Source of the DNA: TMED27 sp045106175
GTDB taxonomy: Bacteria > Pseudomonadota > Alphaproteobacteria > Micavibrionales > Micavibrionaceae
NCBI GenBank assembly: GCA_045106175.1
Contig: JBGCEF010000079.1
Span: 1 to 7,455, forward strand
Length of the DNA: 7,455 nt
Direction: 5' to 3'
In this document: piece after piece, positions 4,999 to 7,455 of the stretch
How the letters are laid out: each line of letters opens with the position of its first letter
How positions within the stretch are numbered: position 1 is the first letter of the stretch
The notes under the pieces: model-generated
The model's input: only the letters and a program-made list of their open reading frames with translations
The model's database searches: none
Told to the model about the DNA's origin: nothing
Translations under genes and position numbers: made by a program

Positions 4999-5781
4999 AT
5001 GCTCGAACAAACACTCCAAGATTTTTTAGGCATACATGTTTTCGCATTCGCTTTAACCTTCGTAAGGCTTGGCACAGCTATCATGATTATGCCGGGAATA
5101 GGAGACTCATTTGTCAGTGCCCGCGTGCGCTTACATTTCGCTGTTGCCCTAACGCTCGCTTTATTTCCTCTAACTGTACAATATATCCCTGACCCTTTGC
5201 CTGCCACATTTGGCCTGTTTGCGCTAATTCTCATGGAATTTATAATCGGTATTTTCTTTGGCGGCATAGCGCGTATTTTCATGATGGCATTAGATACAGC
5301 GGGAATGGTCATTTCTATATCCTCCGGCCTTTCAAACGCTCAGCTCTTCAACCCAGCATTATCAACACAAGGCTCCCTAGTCGGCGCATTTTTATCAATC
5401 ACGGGCGTGGTCGTATTATTTTCTTTAAATCTGCACCATTTATTATTTGCGGGGATCATTGAAAGCTATGAGTTCTTCCCAATGGGTGCGATCCCTGATT
5501 GGGGATCAATGGCGGAAATGGTCGCGCGCGCGGTTTCTGCTGCTTTTTCTATAGGGATTAAGATTGCAGCCCCGTTTCTTGTTATGAGCATTTTGATCTA
5601 TACAGGCATGGGTGTTCTGTCTCGCCTTATGCCTCAAGTTCAAGTCTTCCTTATCGCACTTCCCTTACAAATCCTTATCGCGCTCGCGCTTATGACAATG
5701 TTTTTATCAAGCGCTTATCTCTATTGGGGAACACAATTCGAACAAGCAATGGTATTTTTCCTTAAATCATCCGGCGGCTAA
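4999..5781 (+). CDS. fliR: Flagellar export gate protein FliR
   Basis: FliR is the single-copy, multi-helix subunit that completes the FliPQR export gate. The 260-aa product is of normal length, with about six hydrophobic segments. Family features: FVRLGTAIMIMPGIGD (21-36) with R42 and R44 after it, EFIIGIFFGGIARIF (80-94), the loop SNAQLFNPALSTQG (112-125), and RLMPQVQVFLIALPLQI (209-225). The start is supported by AGAAGGG (4984-4990), which overlaps the fliQ TAG and lies eight bases upstream. It follows fliQ by 13 bp; the next gene is 60 bp downstream, a gap containing a TTGACA box. Confidence 0.97.
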   Translation: MLEQTLQDFLGIHVFAFALTFVRLGTAIMIMPGIGDSFVSARVRLHFAVALTLALFPLTVQYIPDPLPATFGLFALILMEFIIGIFFGGIARIFMMALDTAGMVISISSGLSNAQLFNPALSTQGSLVGAFLSITGVVVLFSLNLHHLLFAGIIESYEFFPMGAIPDWGSMAEMVARAVSAAFSIGIKIAAPFLVMSILIYTGMGVLSRLMPQVQVFLIALPLQILIALALMTMFLSSAYLYWGTQFEQAMVFFLKSSGG

Positions 5782-5784
5782 TAG

Positions 5785-5790
5785 TTGACA
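5785..5790 (+). promoter_or_regulatory. Perfect -35 box (TTGACA) after fliR
   Basis: TTGACA starts three bases after the fliR stop, inside the 60-bp gap before the unknown 124-aa gene. The downstream match is poor: TAAGTA (5809-5814, 18-bp spacer) fits TATAAT at two positions, and TG-T-AAGTAT (5807-5815) at three of six with a long spacer. It may be a weak or activator-dependent promoter for the small gene and flhB. The rest of the gap shows only the ribosome binding site TAAAGGA (5827-5833). Confidence 0.3.
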
Positions 5791-5841
5791 TAATAAAAGG
5801 GAATGGTGTAAGTATTCGCGCATAGCTAAAGGAAAACAGGC

Positions 5842-6216
5842 GTGAATAAGCAAGTTGCAGGTAAAAGAAATTTTGATGAGGTCATTGATGAATTCATCAA
5901 AGTTGCAAAAGCAGATGAAGATGCAGCGGATGAAACACTCATTCAATTATCAAGCTTGTTTCAGCGCGCGGTAGAAAAGAAAAAACAAGTCCTAAAAATT
6001 GATAATATGAAGGCTAATTTCGAAGATATTGTCTTAGCGGTTGCCAATCAAATTAGCCTAAAAAGCGGAGAGAGATTTAAAGTTCATAATGAGTATGGAC
6101 GCCCCGCTTGGCGTATGGATAGTGTCGCGGACTTTCATAAATGGCTTCAAGATTATCACGGTAAATCAACATGCGTAAAAGGCGCTGCGCGATGGTTGAT
6201 GGATCACGGAAAATAA
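5842..6216 (+). CDS. Unknown 124-aa protein between fliR and flhB
   Basis: I do not recognise this protein. A GTG start is supported by TAAAGGA (5827-5833), eight bases upstream, and no better ATG lies nearby. The product is soluble and charged, with no membrane helix or signal peptide. Residues 7-68 look helical (FDEVIDEFIKVAKADEDA, then LIQLSSLFQRAVEKKKQVLK), followed by a conserved-looking C-terminal half: ISLKSGERFKVHNEYGRPAW (72-91), DFHKWLQDYHG (97-107) and ARWLMDHGK at the end. It has one Cys (in STCVKG). Same strand as its neighbours, 60 bp after fliR and 38 bp before flhB, so probably cotranscribed with flhB. Its place among export-gate genes suggests, but does not show, a link to flagellar assembly or its regulation. 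Confidence 0.75.
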   Translation: MNKQVAGKRNFDEVIDEFIKVAKADEDAADETLIQLSSLFQRAVEKKKQVLKIDNMKANFEDIVLAVANQISLKSGERFKVHNEYGRPAWRMDSVADFHKWLQDYHGKSTCVKGAARWLMDHGK

Positions 6217-6224
6217 AATCCGTG
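6205..6224 (+). other. Hairpin spanning the stop codon of the 124-aa gene
   Basis: CACGGA (6205-6210) and TCCGTG (6219-6224) form a perfect 6-bp stem with an 8-nt A-rich loop that contains the TAA stop (6214-6216). No U-run follows, so this is not a standard intrinsic terminator. It might slow ribosomes or stabilise the mRNA between the small gene and flhB, or be chance. Confidence 0.25.
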
Positions 6225-6240
6225 CTTACCTGCTATCACA

Positions 6241-6249
6241 TGTTAAAAT
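6241..6249 (+). promoter_or_regulatory. Candidate extended -10 for a leaderless flhB transcript
   Basis: TGT-TAAAAT (5 of 6 match to TATAAT, plus TGn) ends five bases before the flhB ATG (6255). A start at about 6255-6256 would give a leaderless mRNA. No Shine-Dalgarno precedes flhB, and no good -35 is seen. This parallels the arrangement before fliQ. Confidence 0.35.
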
Positions 6250-6254
6250 AAAAC

Positions 6255-7331
6255 ATGGCCGAAGGTGAACAGGAAGACAATGCTCAAAAAACCGAAGAGC
6301 CGACCCCCAAGAAGATTGAAGAGTCGCGAAAGAAAGGGCAGGTCGCCCTTAGTCGTGAAATCAATAATTGGGTTATGCTTTTTGCTGGTACGATCTTAGT
6401 CGCTGGCCTGGCATCTGCAATGCTGGGTGATCTAACTGTCATCATGAAAGGTTACATTTCTCAATCGCACGCTATGCCTGCGGGATCTGGTGGTTTAGGT
6501 GAAATTTTAGCCATAGCGTTCAAAGATGTTATCAAGACGATGGCGCTGCCACTCATTATTCTAACGCTAGCCGCTTTTTTCGCACCTTTTTTACAAGTCG
6601 GCCCGCTTTTTGCGCCCGAAGCGATTAAACCAGACATATCAAAAATTTCGATTTTTAAAGGTTTTGGACGGCTGTTTTCCATGCGCTCACTAACAGAATT
6701 TGCCAAAGGTATCTTCAAAATTGCAGCTGTGGCAGCCGTAGGAACAGTTATTCTTGTCCCATATTTCGGACAAATGGAACATTTTGTAGGCTTGCCTATA
6801 ATCGACGTTTTAAAGGAACTTCAATCGCTTGTGATCTGGCTAATGATTGGTGTGCTGATTGTTGTATTGGTGATTGCGGTAATTGATCTTGTCTATCAAC
6901 GCTACGATAACAATCAAAAAATGCGCATGACCAAGCAAGAAGTCAAAGACGAATACAAACAAACCGAAGGTGACCCTCACGTGAAGGCACGCTTAAGACA
7001 GTTAAGAATGGAACGTGGTCGTCAACGCATGATGCAAGCCGTTCCGGGCGCCGATGTTGTCATTACTAACCCAACCCACTTTTCAATCGCATTAAAATAC
7101 GATCCAGAAACAATGGAAGCCCCGATGTGCGTGGCAAAAGGAACCGATGAAATCGCATTACGCATCCGTGAAGTCGCAAAAGAAAATAACATCGAGCTTT
7201 ATGAGAATAAACCGCTGGCAAGGTCTCTTTATGATGTCGTTGAGATTGATCAATCTATACCAATAGAGTTTTACCAAGCCGTCGCAGAAGTGATTTCCTT
7301 CGTGTTCAAGCGCAAGGGAAAATTACATTGA
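6255..7331 (+). CDS. flhB: Flagellar export switch protein FlhB
   Basis: FlhB is an inner-membrane export-apparatus protein whose cytoplasmic domain cleaves itself to switch export from rod/hook to filament substrates. The 358-aa product is full length. It has a hydrophilic N-terminus with KTEEPTPKKIEESRKKGQV (12-30) and SREINNW (33-39), then four hydrophobic segments (about 40-60, 85-115, 150-172, 188-215). The linker YDNNQKMRMTKQEVKDEYKQ (217-236) and EGDPHVKARLRQLR (238-251) follow. The autocleavage motif NPTH is intact at 272-275 (codon for N at 7068), so cleavage is expected. The C-terminal FlhB_CC domain (276-358) has PLARSLYD (320-327). The start is the family N-terminus, but no Shine-Dalgarno is visible; an extended -10-like box lies just upstream. 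It converges on the next gene with a 10-bp gap. Confidence 0.97.
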   Translation: MAEGEQEDNAQKTEEPTPKKIEESRKKGQVALSREINNWVMLFAGTILVAGLASAMLGDLTVIMKGYISQSHAMPAGSGGLGEILAIAFKDVIKTMALPLIILTLAAFFAPFLQVGPLFAPEAIKPDISKISIFKGFGRLFSMRSLTEFAKGIFKIAAVAAVGTVILVPYFGQMEHFVGLPIIDVLKELQSLVIWLMIGVLIVVLVIAVIDLVYQRYDNNQKMRMTKQEVKDEYKQTEGDPHVKARLRQLRMERGRQRMMQAVPGADVVITNPTHFSIALKYDPETMEAPMCVAKGTDEIALRIREVAKENNIELYENKPLARSLYDVVEIDQSIPIEFYQAVAEVISFVFKRKGKLH

Positions 7332-7341
7332 TGCAAAAATG

Positions 7342-7455
7342 CTATTCATCGCGAAGTGTAACAAAATCATAACCGGCCCAATGAATCATCTCTTTGATTT
7401 TTTCTTCGTCAAGCGGCTCTGCATCATCTTTGTAATGAATCGTAACGGTTTGATC
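7342..7455 (-). CDS. 3' end of an unidentified gene
   Basis: On the minus strand an open frame enters from the window edge and ends at a TAG (7344-7342), giving 37 C-terminal residues. They include TVTIHYKDDAEPLDEEKIKE and, near the end, WAGYDFVTLRDE. Codon use and the charged, helix-like pattern look like real coding sequence, and the opposite strand here has no continuing gene after the flhB stop. The fragment is too short for me to identify the family. It converges on flhB with a 10-bp gap and no visible terminator between them. Confidence 0.6.
   Translation of the reverse strand, partial: DQTVTIHYKDDAEPLDEEKIKEMIHWAGYDFVTLRDE

Noticed and set aside
4935..5312. 125-codon minus-strand frame opposite fliQ-fliR
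   Set aside because: It lies entirely opposite two certain genes and has Lys/Arg/Thr-rich composition typical of antisense reading of membrane-protein genes.
7329..7345. GCAAAAATGC dyad after the flhB stop as a terminator
   Set aside because: Only a 3-bp stem and no following U-run on either strand; not a credible intrinsic terminator.
1..7455. Search for tRNA/rRNA genes, CRISPR arrays, insertion sequences and sigma-28 (FliA) promoters
   Set aside because: No tRNA-like cloverleaf, regular spaced repeats, transposase-like sequence or GCCGATAA-type -10 element was seen by eye on either strand.

Overview
The window is a flagellar gene cluster, most likely from an AT-leaning alphaproteobacterium of the Rhodospirillales / Micavibrionales / Holosporales type. 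This rests on the protein sequences, on the adjacency of flgB-flgC-fliE with fliQ-fliR-flhB, and on a TPR-like protein of a kind I remember beside flagellar genes in that class. Species cannot be named from the window. Base composition was judged by eye only.

Layout. Bases 1-1024 (+) hold the C-terminal part of a TPR/helical-repeat protein, interrupted by an in-frame TAA at 77-79. Convergent to it on the minus strand is a three-gene operon, transcribed fhlB (FlhB C-domain paralogue) - fliO - fliP (2464 down to 1021). A 72-bp divergent region with a near-consensus sigma-54 promoter (2466-2481) and a short palindrome (2496-2509) separates this from the plus-strand rod/basal-body genes flgB - flgC - fliE (2537-3768). 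A reverse-strand gene of unknown function (3765-4634) interrupts the expected run into the export-gate genes fliQ - fliR (4719-5781). Then come a small unknown gene (5842-6216) and flhB (6255-7331), all plus strand. The last bases hold the 3' end of an unidentified minus-strand gene (7342-7455). No stretch over 300 bases lacks a gene.

How they work together. FliP, FliQ and FliR form the inner-membrane export gate. FliO assists FliP assembly, and FlhB is the autocleaving switch that changes substrate class. FliE, FlgB and FlgC are the MS-ring/rod adaptor and proximal rod parts that are exported early. FhlB resembles the cleaved cytoplasmic domain of FlhB and can be aligned to it inside this window. 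FlhA, the remaining core export component, is not here.

Most notable: the sigma-54 promoter; the in-frame stop in the TPR gene; two unrecognised genes embedded among export-gate genes; fliQ and flhB lacking a Shine-Dalgarno but having extended -10 boxes placed for leaderless transcripts; and two convergent gene pairs whose stop codons overlap in exactly the same 4-nt way.
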